From Streptomyces griseus subsp. griseus (GTDB taxonomy: Bacteria; Actinomycetota; Actinomycetes; Streptomycetales; Streptomycetaceae): a stretch of DNA of 64,000 nucleotides. This document shows, in pieces, positions 8,085 to 17,885 of this stretch. The stretch is taken from NCBI RefSeq assembly GCF_003610995.1, contig NZ_CP032543.1:2542001-2606000 (forward strand), in the 5' to 3' direction. A program made the position numbers and the translations under genes. A model generated the notes under the pieces. The model was not told where the DNA came from and did not search any database. It worked only from the letters and a program-made list of their open reading frames with translations. Position 1 is the stretch's first letter, and every line of letters begins with the position of its first letter.

Positions 8085-8100
8085 ACTGGTCTACACCAGT
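8085..8100. promoter_or_regulatory. DasR-type operator (dre) between nagF and nagE1
   Basis: ACTGGTCTACACCAGT is a near-perfect palindrome that matches the dre consensus ACTGGTCTAGACCACT except near the centre and at one end base. It lies 44 bases before the nagE1 start and in the shared promoter region with nagF. DasR is released by glucosamine-6-phosphate. Confidence 0.88.
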
Positions 8101-8143
8101 TTCCAACGACCGCCAAACGAGGCTTGTTCCGGGAAGGACGCCG

Positions 8144-9403
8144 ATGAGTTCGAGCGCCGCTGCGGCACCGCAGCCAAAATGGTGGAACGGGCCGGTCCAG
8201 GGTTTGCAGAAGGTCGGCCGCTCCCTCCAGCTCCCGGTGGCCGTCCTCCCGGCGGCGGGTCTGCTCGTCAGCCTCGGAAACCTCTTCGACTCCTATCTGC
8301 ACGGCGCCTTCTGGGACAAGACCTCCAAGGTCCTGCTCAACGGCGGCACCGCGATCCTCGACGGCCAGGTCGGCCTGCCACTCCTCTTCTGCATCGGCGT
8401 GGCCATCGGCTTCGCGAAGAAGGCGGACGGCTCCACGGCGCTCGCGGCGGTGGTCGGCTTCCTCGTCTACCGGGGCGTCCTGACGGCCTTCCCCATGGAC
8501 GGGACGGTCACGGACGATCTTCCCGACGGCGAACCGCAGAACCCCGGCGTCCTCGGCGGCATCCTGATCGGCCTGCTGACCGCGGTGGTCTGGCAGCGCT
8601 ACCACCGCACCAAGCTGGTGGACTGGCTCGGCTTCTTCAACGGCCGGCGGCTGGTGCCGATCCTGATGGCGTTCCTCTGCGTGATCCTGGGCGTGGCGTT
8701 CGGGCTGCTGTGGCAGCCGGTGGGCGACGGACTGACGTGGTTCTCCAAGCAGCTGATCGGCCTCGGCTCATGGGGCGCGGCGATCTTCGGCTTCGCGAAC
8801 CGGCTGCTGATCCCGATCGGCATGCACCAGTTCCTGAACACGTTCTTCTGGTTCCAGGCGGGTGAGTTCACCGGGGCGGACGGCGCGACCGTCCAGGGCG
8901 ACATCTCCCGGTTCTTCGCCGAGGACCCGTCGGCCGGCCAGTTCACCTCGGGCTTCTTCCCGATCATGATGTTCGGCCTGCCGGCCGCCGCCCTGGCCAT
9001 CACCCACTGCGCGCGGCCCGAGCGCCGCAAGGAGGTGGGCGGTCTGATGGTGTCGGTGGCGCTGACGTCGTTCGTGACCGGCGTGACCGAGCCGCTGGAG
9101 TTCTCGTTCATGTTCGTCGCACCGCTGCTGTACGGCGTGCACGCGGTGCTCACCGGGGCCTCCATGGGCATCACCTGGCTGCTGGGGGTGCATGCCGGGT
9201 TCAGCTTCTCGGCCGGGTTGATCGACTACGTCGTCAACTGGCATCTGGACACGAAACCGTGGCTGATCATCCCGATCGGTGCGTGCTTCGCCGTGATCTA
9301 CTACGTGATCTTCCGCTTCGCTATCACCAAGTTCGACCTCAAGACACCGGGCCGCGAGCCGGAGGAGATCGAGCGGGAGATCGAGAAGGATCTCACGAAG
9401 TAG
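8144..9403 (+). CDS. nagE1: PTS EIIC permease, N-acetylglucosamine type (first copy)
   Basis: A 419-residue IIC membrane channel of the glucose/GlcNAc PTS family with about ten hydrophobic segments. Family stretches include LQLPVAVLPAAGLLVSLGN, FAKKADGSTALAAVVGFLVY, LIPIGMHQFLNTFFW and FVTGVTEPLEFSFMFVAPLLY (the substrate-binding ITEP-like region). It carries no IIA or IIB domain, so it depends on NagF and Crr. The ATG at 8144 follows GGGAAGGA. It is about 60 percent similar by eye to nagE2 downstream but has its own operator and is followed by a terminator, so the two are independent transcription units. In S. coelicolor the second copy is the main transporter. Confidence 0.92.
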   Translation: MSSSAAAAPQPKWWNGPVQGLQKVGRSLQLPVAVLPAAGLLVSLGNLFDSYLHGAFWDKTSKVLLNGGTAILDGQVGLPLLFCIGVAIGFAKKADGSTALAAVVGFLVYRGVLTAFPMDGTVTDDLPDGEPQNPGVLGGILIGLLTAVVWQRYHRTKLVDWLGFFNGRRLVPILMAFLCVILGVAFGLLWQPVGDGLTWFSKQLIGLGSWGAAIFGFANRLLIPIGMHQFLNTFFWFQAGEFTGADGATVQGDISRFFAEDPSAGQFTSGFFPIMMFGLPAAALAITHCARPERRKEVGGLMVSVALTSFVTGVTEPLEFSFMFVAPLLYGVHAVLTGASMGITWLLGVHAGFSFSAGLIDYVVNWHLDTKPWLIIPIGACFAVIYYVIFRFAITKFDLKTPGREPEEIEREIEKDLTK

Positions 9404-9434
9404 CAGGTCGGCCGGGTTCCACCCCCGACCGCAC

Positions 9435-9466
9435 AAGGCCCCCGGACCACCTGGTCCGGGGGCCTT
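9435..9466. terminator. Terminator after nagE1
   Basis: A 15-bp inverted repeat (AAGGCCCCCGGACCA and complement) ending in a CCTTT run, 32 bases after nagE1. Confidence 0.85.
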
Positions 9467-9550
9467 TCGCATGTCACCGAACGTGCCGGGTCTGCTACCG
9501 CGAATCAACAGGGAATTGCAGGTTCCTTATCTAACCCTCACCGTGCTAAA

Positions 9551-9566
9551 ACTGGTCTACACCACT
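9551..9566. promoter_or_regulatory. DasR-type operator, proximal pair member 1, upstream of nagE2
   Basis: ACTGGTCTACACCACT differs from the dre consensus by a single base. It lies about 100 bases before the nagE2 start codon and is separated by one base from a second site. Confidence 0.9.
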
Positions 9567-9567
9567 G

Positions 9568-9583
9568 AGTGGTCCAGACCACG
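9568..9583. promoter_or_regulatory. Second DasR-type operator abutting the first
   Basis: AGTGGTCCAGACCACG is a second dre-like palindrome (arms GTGGTC/GACCAC), one base after the site at 9551-9566. The 17-base period places the two sites about one and a half helical turns apart. Confidence 0.75.
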
Positions 9584-9664
9584 GCGCTCTGCCGCAGGGT
9601 CTGTCGAGTCGCCGCCTCCCCGCATCAACGACCTGGGCGGCACCGTGTCCCATGGAGGAAGTTG

Positions 9665-10930
<1,266 letters not shown>

Positions 10931-10957
10931 CCCTCGGCCGCACCCCGTACACACGGA

Positions 10958-10990
10958 AACCCCCGCCCTCCTTCCCGGAGGGCGGGGGTT
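10958..10990. terminator. Terminator after nagE2
   Basis: A 13-bp perfect stem (AACCCCCGCCCTC and complement) with a 7-base loop between nagE2 and the convergent hydrolase gene. Confidence 0.85.
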
Positions 10991-11018
10991 CTGTCGTACC
11001 CGGGCATGGGACCCGTAC

Positions 11019-11771
11019 TCAGAACTCGTACACCGCTCCCGGCGCGGCCAGTTCCACCGGGCCCGGGTAGACGGCCTGGGCGTCGGCGAGGTTGCGGGCC
11101 TCGTCCGTCCACGGGGGGATGTGGGTGAGGACCAGCCGGCGGGCGCCCGCGCGGGCGGCGGCCTCGCCGGCCTCGCGGCCGTTGAGGTGCAGGTCGGGGA
11201 TGTCTTCCTTGCCGTCGACGAACGACGCCTCGCAGAGGAACAGGTCCGCGTCCCGGGCCAGCTCCTCCAGGGCGTCGCAGGTCCCCGTGTCGCCGGAGTA
11301 GGCGAGGGTGGAGCCACCGTGCTCGATCCGGATGCCGAAGGTGTCGACGGGGTGGCGGAGCTTCTCCGTACGGACGGTGAAGGGGCCGATCTCGAAGGAG
11401 TCCGCCTTGAGCGTGTGGAAGTCGAAGACCTCGCTCATCGCCCGGTCGGATGGGGTGTCGCCATGGGCGGCGGTCAGGCGCTGCTCGGTGCCCTCGGGGC
11501 CGTGGACCGGGAGGGGCACGGGGCGGGCGCCGTCGTGGCGGTAGTAGCGCACGACGAAGTACGCGCACATGTCGATGCAGTGATCGGCGTGGAGGTGGCT
11601 GAGGAAGATCGCGTCGAGGTCGTAGAGACCGACGTGGCGCTGCAACTCGCCGAGGGCGCCGTTGCCCATGTCGAGGAGCAGCCGGAAGCCGTCGGCCTCT
11701 ACGAGGTAGCTCGAGCATGCCGAACCCGGGGACGGGAACGAGCCGGAGCAGCCGACGACGGTGAGCTTCAT
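11019..11771 (-). CDS. Metallo-beta-lactamase-fold hydrolase (RNase Z/phosphodiesterase-like)
   Basis: A 250-residue protein beginning MKLTVVGCSGSFPSPGSAC, typical of the RNase Z/CPD-like branch of the metallo-beta-lactamase superfamily. The dinuclear zinc site motif HLHADHC is present, followed by the Asp in YSGDTGTC and a late His in LTHIPPW. The ATG at 11771 is used because GGAGG lies 9 bases upstream; a longer frame to 11873 lacks one. Members cleave phosphodiester bonds (tRNA 3' trailers, cyclic nucleotides), but the long exosite arm of true RNase Z is not evident, so the substrate is unassigned. It is convergent with nagE2 and divergent from the PemK-like gene. Confidence 0.87.
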   Translation of the reverse strand: MKLTVVGCSGSFPSPGSACSSYLVEADGFRLLLDMGNGALGELQRHVGLYDLDAIFLSHLHADHCIDMCAYFVVRYYRHDGARPVPLPVHGPEGTEQRLTAAHGDTPSDRAMSEVFDFHTLKADSFEIGPFTVRTEKLRHPVDTFGIRIEHGGSTLAYSGDTGTCDALEELARDADLFLCEASFVDGKEDIPDLHLNGREAGEAAARAGARRLVLTHIPPWTDEARNLADAQAVYPGPVELAAPGAVYEF

Positions 11772-11843
11772 GGAGCGTGAACCTCCGGAGCATGGGAACG
11801 GGGAGGGTTCGTGCGGAAGGGGTCGTGCAATTCCTGCCGGAAC

Positions 11844-11876
11844 GTTTTGCGGTTTGTCGAGCGTAAGGCGCAAAAC
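11844..11876. promoter_or_regulatory. Inverted repeat in the hydrolase/PemK divergent region
   Basis: GTTTTGCG and CGCAAAAC are separated by 17 bases in an unusually A/T-rich patch between the two divergent genes. Possible operator; no family recognised. Confidence 0.3.
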
Positions 11877-12021
11877 TCCGCGTCGCTCCTCCGCCGCCTG
11901 CCGTTGTGGGGGAACTCACCTGCTCTGTCACCGGTTCGATGGAAGCGCGCCCACGGTGGGGCCCGGGCGCGGCGCCCCGGGCGCGGGAGGGGTGCCCGCC
12001 GGCCGCCGGTACGGTCGGGGG

Positions 12022-12525
12022 ATGGACATGTTCTGGTGGGTGGCGCTGGTCGCCGTAGTTCTGCTGGCCCTCGTCGCCGCGGTGGTGGACGGGCGGGGGC
12101 GCTCGGACCGGGGGCCCCGGTCGCGGCGGCCTCGGCAGCCGGCGGGGTCGACGCGTCCGCCGTCGCGGCCTTCTGGTCCGGCGGGGCGCGGGGACGGGCG
12201 TACGCCGCGGGCGGGTGAGGTGTGGTGGGCCGATGTGCCGTACGAGGACGGGCCCGGGTCCAAGGACCGGCCGTGCCTGGTGCTCTCGGTACGGGGGCGG
12301 GGCCGGGGGCGCACGGTGCTCGTCGCCAAGATCACCAGCAAGCACCACGAGGAGCGGCCCGGGGTGATCGCGCTGCCCGCGGGGACGGTGGGGGATCAGC
12401 GGGGGCGGCAGAGCTTCCTGGAGACGGATGAGCTGCGGGAGGTGTCGCTGGGCGGGTTCCGGCGGAGGGTGGGGGTGGTGGACCCGGAGCTGTGGGAGCG
12501 GGTGCGGGGGTTGGGGGCGGGGTGA
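12022..12525 (+). CDS. Membrane-anchored PemK/MazF-like protein, no adjacent antitoxin
   Basis: A 167-residue protein. Residues 3-22 are one membrane helix (FWWVALVAVVLLALVAAVV), followed by a basic, Pro-rich linker to about residue 64. The rest is a PemK/MazF fold: GEVWWADVPYEDG, KDRPCLVLS, then VLVAKITSKHH and the late hydrophobic strands to VDPELWERVRGL. The Arg after KD and the ITS segment match the RNA-cleaving MazF core by eye. No antitoxin gene is found on either side (hydrolase gene and convergent cysM). The ATG at 12022 has a GGGG purine stretch upstream. It may be a domesticated, membrane-tethered endoribonuclease or only a fold relative. Confidence 0.8.
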   Translation: MDMFWWVALVAVVLLALVAAVVDGRGRSDRGPRSRRPRQPAGSTRPPSRPSGPAGRGDGRTPRAGEVWWADVPYEDGPGSKDRPCLVLSVRGRGRGRTVLVAKITSKHHEERPGVIALPAGTVGDQRGRQSFLETDELREVSLGGFRRRVGVVDPELWERVRGLGAG

Positions 12526-12632
12526 GGGCGGGGCCGGGTCTCGGGGCGCTGCCCCGGCCCCCGCTCCTCGATCGCCGGAGGGGCTGAGATGGTGCGGACG
12601 GGCTTGAGTGGTGCCCGGACGCCGAAGGGCGC

Positions 12633-13861
<1,229 letters not shown>

Positions 13862-13961
13862 GGCGTGGGCTCCTGTCGAAAGCGGGGAGGTGGCGTGGGG
13901 CGCGCGTTTCTTCCCCCGCGCAGGGGTGTGGTGCGTGGTGTGTACGGGTGGGGCTCGCGCG

Positions 13962-13977
13962 GGCCTGACCTCAGGCC
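13962..13977 (-). promoter_or_regulatory. Attenuator-like hairpin after the cysteine leader ORF
   Basis: GGCCTGA-GG-TCAGGCC is a perfect 7-bp hairpin starting 8 bases after the leader stop codon and about 100 bases before cysO. A ribosome stalled on the Cys codons or resting at the stop codon could change how it folds. The rest of the leader has a weaker GCGCG/CGCGC hairpin near 13902-13921, closer to the cysO ribosome-binding site. Confidence 0.5.
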
Positions 13978-13984
13978 GGGCGGC

Positions 13985-14101
13985 TCACGGGCAGGCTGCG
14001 GGCGGGGGACAGATCGCGCTCTGGAGCCTGCACAGGTCGACGTGCAGCCGCGCGACGAGCAGCGTGCCCGGCGTCCTGTTGCTCACGTCATGGGGAACCA
14101 T
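13985..14101 (-). CDS. Leaderless cysteine leader peptide upstream of cysO-cysM
   Basis: A 38-codon ORF that starts at the ATG at 14101 and encodes the conserved core VARLHVDLCRLQSAIC, with Cys codons at positions 24, 31 and 37. This RLHVDLCR pattern is the one annotated as putative leader peptide ahead of actinobacterial sulfur genes. A -10 hexamer TACGAT (plus 14108-14113) ends six bases before the ATG, so the mRNA should be leaderless; an in-frame GTG at 14086 is an alternative start without a clear ribosome-binding site. The peptide is probably a sensor of Cys-tRNA supply controlling cysO-cysM by attenuation, not a functional product. Confidence 0.85.
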   Translation of the reverse strand: MVPHDVSNRTPGTLLVARLHVDLCRLQSAICPPPAACP

Positions 14102-14170
14102 GCGGGCATCGTATCGATTCCCCGCCCGGAAACCCGAGTGTGATCCCATATCGTGGATGGTGAGCGACCA

Positions 14171-14968
14171 CTATGCGGACAACAGGGAACGGCCCGGCCC
14201 CTCCGGCAGGTAGACCACCGTCGGCGCGCCCGTCTTCGGGTGCGTGCTGACCTCGGCGGCGACGCCGTACACCTCGCCGAGCAGTTCCGCCGTCAGCACC
14301 TCCTCCGGGGTGCCGGAGGCGACGACGCGGCCGTCCTTGAGGACGTAGAGGCGGTCGCAGTAGTACGCGGCGAGGTTGAGGTCGTGCAGGGCGAGCAGGT
14401 TGGTGGTGCCCAGGTCGCGGACCAGGGAGAGGATCTCCAGCTGGTAGCGGATGTCCAGGTGGTTGGTCGGCTCGTCCAGGACGACGAGCGCGGGCTGCTG
14501 GACCAGGGCGCGGGCGACCAGGGCGCGTTGGCGTTCGCCGCCGGAGAGGGAGGCGAAGGTACGGGGTTCGAGTGCGGCGATCCCGACCCGCTTCAGGGCC
14601 TCGGTGACGAGGGCGGTGTCGGCCGCGTTGTCCGCCTCCCAGAACCGTTTGTGCGGGGCGCGGCCCATCGCGACGACCTGGCCGACGGTCAGCTCGAACC
14701 CGGCGTGCCCGTCCTGGGGGACCGTGGCGATCCGCTGGGCGCGGGCCTTCACGGGGAGGGTGGCCAGATCGTCGCCGTCCAGGAGGACACGGCCGTGGGT
14801 GGGTCGCAGGGTGCCGTAGACGCAGCGCAGGAGGGTGGTCTTGCCGCTGCCGTTGGGGCCGACCAGGCCGACCGTCTCGCCGTCGGCGGCGGTGAGATCG
14901 ACCGCGTCGACCAGGTGGCGGCCTTCGCCGATCCCGTACGAGAGTGCCTCGGTGCGCAGGGTGGTCAT
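14171..14968 (-). CDS. btuD: Cobalamin ABC transporter, ATP-binding protein
   Basis: A 265-residue ABC ATPase. Walker A is GPNGSGKTT, the signature is LSGGERQRA, and Walker B is LVVLDEPTNHLD, followed by the switch His in LALHDLNLAAYYCDR. By sequence alone it belongs to the iron-siderophore/B12 importer class (FecE/BtuD). The call of cobalamin rests on the riboswitch upstream of the operon. It starts 32 bases after the permease stop and is the last transporter gene before the cysteine leader ORF, 70 bases away. Confidence 0.88.
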   Translation of the reverse strand: MTTLRTEALSYGIGEGRHLVDAVDLTAADGETVGLVGPNGSGKTTLLRCVYGTLRPTHGRVLLDGDDLATLPVKARAQRIATVPQDGHAGFELTVGQVVAMGRAPHKRFWEADNAADTALVTEALKRVGIAALEPRTFASLSGGERQRALVARALVQQPALVVLDEPTNHLDIRYQLEILSLVRDLGTTNLLALHDLNLAAYYCDRLYVLKDGRVVASGTPEEVLTAELLGEVYGVAAEVSTHPKTGAPTVVYLPEGPGRSLLSA

Positions 14969-14999
14969 GGGCGGGCTCCCTCAGCTGTGCGTACGGCTC

Positions 15000-16040
15000 T
15001 CATGCGGGGGCCCCTTCCGGCCTGCGGCGCAGCATCCACAGGAAGAACGGGCCGCCGGTCAGCGCCGTGAGCACGCCCACCGGGATGTCCTGCGGGGCCG
15101 CGAGCGTGCGGGCGGCCAGGTCGGCGAGGACCAGGAACACCGCCCCGCCGAGCGCGACCACCGGCAGCAGCGCCCGGTGCGAGGCGCCGACCGCCATCCG
15201 GGCCATGTGCGGGACCATCAGGCCGACGAAGCCGATCGCCCCGCTGTACGCCACCAGCGCCCCGGTCATCAGCGAGGCGAGGACGAAGACGGCGGCCCGG
15301 AAGCGGGCGGTGTCCAGGCCGAGCACGGTCGCGCCCTCCTCCCCCACCAGGAGCAGGTCGAGGGGGCGGGCCAGGGTGAGGAGGACGGCCGTACCGGCGA
15401 TCAGGGTGATCGTCGGGAGCGCGAGCATGTCCCAGCGGGCCGCGCCGAGGCCGCCGAGGGTCCAGTAGAGGACTTCCTGGAGGTGGTCGGCGCGGGCGGA
15501 GGTGACCAGGATCAGGCTGGTGAGGGCGGAGAGGATGTAGGAGACGGCGACCCCGGCGAGGACGAGCCGGTTGGTGGTGAGCCCGCCCCCGCCGCGCGCC
15601 AGGGCGTAGACGAGCAGCAGCGAGAGCAGCGCGCCGGCGAAGGCGGCGGCCGGGATGGTCACGGTGGTGGCGAGGGTCGCGCCGATGCCGAGGACGATCA
15701 CCAGGACCGCGCCGGTGGAGGCCCCGGAGGAGACGCCGAGGAGGAACGGGTCGGCCAGCTGGTTGCGTACGAGGGCCTGGAGGACCGTGCCGATGACGGC
15801 CAGTCCGGCGCCGACGACGGTCCCGAGGATGACCCGGGGCAGCCGGACGTCCAGGACGATCGTGCGGAACGGGCTCGCCTCCGCCCGCCCGGTCAGGATG
15901 TCGATCACCTGGGCGGGCGGGATGCGGACGGAGCCGAGGGCGAGTGCGGCGACCACGGCGGCGGCGAGGAGCGCGGCGAGGACGCCGACGACCAGGGTGT
16001 AGCGCAGCAGCCGCCGCGGTGCGGGGGTGCGGCAGGTCAC
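15000..16040 (-). CDS. btuC: Cobalamin ABC transporter, permease
   Basis: A 346-residue FecCD/BtuC-family permease with about ten membrane helices. Typical stretches are LRLPRV-like DVRLPRVILGTVVGAG, NQLADPFLLGVSSGAS, and GFVGLMVPHMARM near the coupling helix. The GTG at 16040 overlaps the btuF stop by four bases (GTGA), showing translational coupling, and the long upstream extension of the frame is discarded. It forms the membrane channel that receives cobalamin from BtuF and is powered by BtuD. Confidence 0.9.
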   Translation of the reverse strand: MTCRTPAPRRLLRYTLVVGVLAALLAAAVVAALALGSVRIPPAQVIDILTGRAEASPFRTIVLDVRLPRVILGTVVGAGLAVIGTVLQALVRNQLADPFLLGVSSGASTGAVLVIVLGIGATLATTVTIPAAAFAGALLSLLLVYALARGGGGLTTNRLVLAGVAVSYILSALTSLILVTSARADHLQEVLYWTLGGLGAARWDMLALPTITLIAGTAVLLTLARPLDLLLVGEEGATVLGLDTARFRAAVFVLASLMTGALVAYSGAIGFVGLMVPHMARMAVGASHRALLPVVALGGAVFLVLADLAARTLAAPQDIPVGVLTALTGGPFFLWMLRRRPEGAPA

Positions 16041-17038
16041 GAGGTGGTGGCCGCCGGGTGGAGCTGGGCCGCGAGCTTGTCGACGGCGGCGGGGACGCGG
16101 ACGCCGAGGACCGCGTCGGAGAGCGGCATGACCGCGAAGCGCTTGTTCTTGATGGCGGGGACGTCGGCGAGGGCCGGGTCGTCGAGGAGGCGCTTCTTCT
16201 TCTGGGCGACGGTGGTGGAACCGTAGTCGTAGATCACGATCGCCTCGGGCTTGCGGGCGACGACGTTCTCCCAGGAGGCGTCCCCGAAGGACTTGTCGAG
16301 GTCGGCGAAGATGTTGGTGCCGCCGGCACGCTTGATCAGCTCGTTGCCGATGCCCTTGCCGCCGGCGGTGAACGCGGTCTTGTCGCCGCTGTCGTAGACG
16401 AAGACGGAGAGCGGATCGAGGTCCTTGAGCTTCTCGGCGGTGGCCGCGTTGTCGGCCTTGGCCTGCTTGATCCAGGCCTCGGCGCGGTCGGTGACGCCGA
16501 AGGTGCGGCCGACCTCGCGGATCTCCTCGTACAGGGTTTCCATCGGGGTGTCGGCCTTGGCGCAGCTCTCGGTGTTGAGCCGGGTCTCGATGCCGGACTT
16601 CTTGAACGCCTCGCGGCCGCGGCCGTCGCCTGCGGTGAAGGCGCTGCTGTAGCCGCCGTAGACGAAGTCGGGGTTGGTGGCGAGGACCTGCTCGTAGGAG
16701 GGGTACTCCTTGGCGATCACCGGTACGGAGGCGTAGTCCTTCGCGTACTTCGGCAGGACCTTGTCGTCGAGGTAGGCGGTGCCGACGAGGGACTTGGTGA
16801 GGCCGAGCTCCAGCATGATCTCGGTGACGTGCTGGTTCATGGTGACCACGCGCTCGGGCGGGGCCTGGTACGTGGTGGTGACACCGCAGTTGGTGACGGT
16901 GTACGGGAAGCCGTCGCTCTTCGCCGAGGCCTCGGGCTCGCCCTTGGCGTCGGTGGAGGTCTCCGAGGTGGAGCAGGCGGTGAGGACGAGCGGGAGCAGC
17001 ACGGCGGCGGCTATGAGCGCGGGGGTGCGCCGGGACAT
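16037..17038 (-). CDS. btuF: Cobalamin ABC transporter, substrate-binding lipoprotein
   Basis: A 333-residue periplasmic-binding-type lipoprotein. The signal peptide ends in the lipobox LTAC (Cys22). The body is the class III (TroA/BtuF) fold: PPERVVTMNQHVTEIMLELG at the start of lobe 1, then YPSYEQVLATNPDFVYGGY and WENVVARKPEAIVIYDYG in lobe 2. The ATG at 17038 follows GGAGAGG. Its mRNA leader contains a cobalamin riboswitch (17082-17262), which fixes the likely substrate among the iron/B12/heme options of this family. Confidence 0.9.
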   Translation of the reverse strand: MSRRTPALIAAAVLLPLVLTACSTSETSTDAKGEPEASAKSDGFPYTVTNCGVTTTYQAPPERVVTMNQHVTEIMLELGLTKSLVGTAYLDDKVLPKYAKDYASVPVIAKEYPSYEQVLATNPDFVYGGYSSAFTAGDGRGREAFKKSGIETRLNTESCAKADTPMETLYEEIREVGRTFGVTDRAEAWIKQAKADNAATAEKLKDLDPLSVFVYDSGDKTAFTAGGKGIGNELIKRAGGTNIFADLDKSFGDASWENVVARKPEAIVIYDYGSTTVAQKKKRLLDDPALADVPAIKNKRFAVMPLSDAVLGVRVPAAVDKLAAQLHPAATTS

Positions 17039-17081
17039 GGCGGGGCCTCTCCGGGGGATTTCCGCGTCCCCTGGTCGATGC

Positions 17082-17262
17082 GTGAAAGGCAGCGGGCCAG
17101 TTCCTGGCTTCCGGGCGCGCCCTCCGGTGCGGGGTCGTCCACGGGGGATTCGTCCGTACGGGAGGGCGCGCCCGGTCACAGTGGCGGGACCGTGCCGGAT
17201 TCGCACCGGCTTCCTGGTTCCTGCTGCCTTGTGTTCGGGTCTGGGGTGCAGTGTGCCAGACC
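17082..17262 (-). promoter_or_regulatory. Cobalamin (B12) riboswitch upstream of btuFCD
   Basis: The minus strand carries the hallmark core blocks GGAAGCCGGTGCGAATCCGG and GGTCCCGCCACTGTGA (plus 17167-17210), followed after a long stem by the 3' block AAGCCAGGAACTGG. This order defines the AdoCbl aptamer. Downstream, GGGGA/TCCCC can pair just before the btuF ribosome-binding site and could form the expression platform. Ligand should shut off the transporter. Boundaries are approximate; the 5' end abuts the mec stop. Confidence 0.93.
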
Positions 17263-17293
17263 CGTCCGGCGGCTCCGCGATCCGCCCAGGCGC

Positions 17294-17716
17294 TCAGTAC
17301 GCTTCGACGACCTGCACGTCTTCCTCGGTGATCTCGCCGTCCACGATGCGGTACGAGCGGAACTGGAAGGGGCCCGCGCCGTCGGTGTCGGCGGTGGAGA
17401 CGAGGACGTAGTGGGCGCCGGGCTCGTTGGCGTACGTCACGTCGGTGCGGGAGGGGTAGGCCTCGGTCGCCGTGTGCGAGTGGTAGATGATCACGGGCTC
17501 CTCGTCGCGGTCGTCCATCTCGCGGTAGAGCTTGAGGAGGTCGCCGGAGTCGAACTCGTAGAACGTGGGCGAGCGGGCGGCGTTGAGCATCGGGATGAAG
17601 CGCTCCGCGCGCCCCGTCCCGGCCGGGCCCGCCACCACACCGCACGCCTCGTCGGGGTGGTCGGCGCGGGAGTGGGCGACGATCTGGTCGTGGAGCGCCT
17701 GGGTGATGGTCAGCAT
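17294..17716 (-). CDS. mec: JAMM/MPN+ metallopeptidase acting on CysO
   Basis: A 140-residue Mov34/JAMM zinc peptidase. The active site is Glu23, then His79-Ser-His81 (HSHT), Ser89 and Asp92 (PSRTD), exactly the JAMM spacing. In Mycobacterium Mec releases cysteine from the CysO-cysteine adduct; here it may also remove the Met-Arg tail of newly made CysO. In Mycobacterium mec-cysO-cysM are adjacent, whereas here the btu operon and leader ORF lie between. The ATG at 17716 has no good ribosome-binding site but a -10 hexamer TATCCT ends six bases before it, which suggests a leaderless transcript. Confidence 0.92.
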   Translation of the reverse strand: MLTITQALHDQIVAHSRADHPDEACGVVAGPAGTGRAERFIPMLNAARSPTFYEFDSGDLLKLYREMDDRDEEPVIIYHSHTATEAYPSRTDVTYANEPGAHYVLVSTADTDGAGPFQFRSYRIVDGEITEEDVQVVEAY

Positions 17717-17722
17717 GGCGCC

Positions 17723-17728
17723 AGGATA
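17723..17728 (-). promoter_or_regulatory. Putative -10 element of a leaderless mec transcript
   Basis: TATCCT on the minus strand, six bases before the mec ATG. The corresponding -35 region would lie inside the arm of the terminator hairpin 17731-17777. Confidence 0.5.
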
Positions 17729-17730
17729 GG

Positions 17731-17777
17731 CATGCGGGCCTTCCCGTACCGGTGGGCGGTACGGGAAGGCCCGCATG
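17731..17777. terminator. 21-bp perfect hairpin after the permease gene, abutting mec
   Basis: Twenty-one paired bases around a 5-base loop (GTGGG), starting 109 bases after the permease stop and ending 14 bases before the mec start codon. It should end permease transcripts and insulate mec. Confidence 0.85.
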
Positions 17778-17885
17778 GTGGACGCCGGGGCCCGTGGGGG
17801 TGGCCGGGGCGGTCCGGGAGGAGGGTGGTCGTGGGCTCGGGGTGGCCGGGCCCACCCTCGGGGTCGGGGGTGGACGACGCCTGGG

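Noticed and set aside
9441..9460. Palindrome GGACCACCTGGTCC near nagE1 as a further DasR site
   Set aside because: It is the tip of the nagE1 terminator and lacks the TGGTCTAGACCA core orientation.
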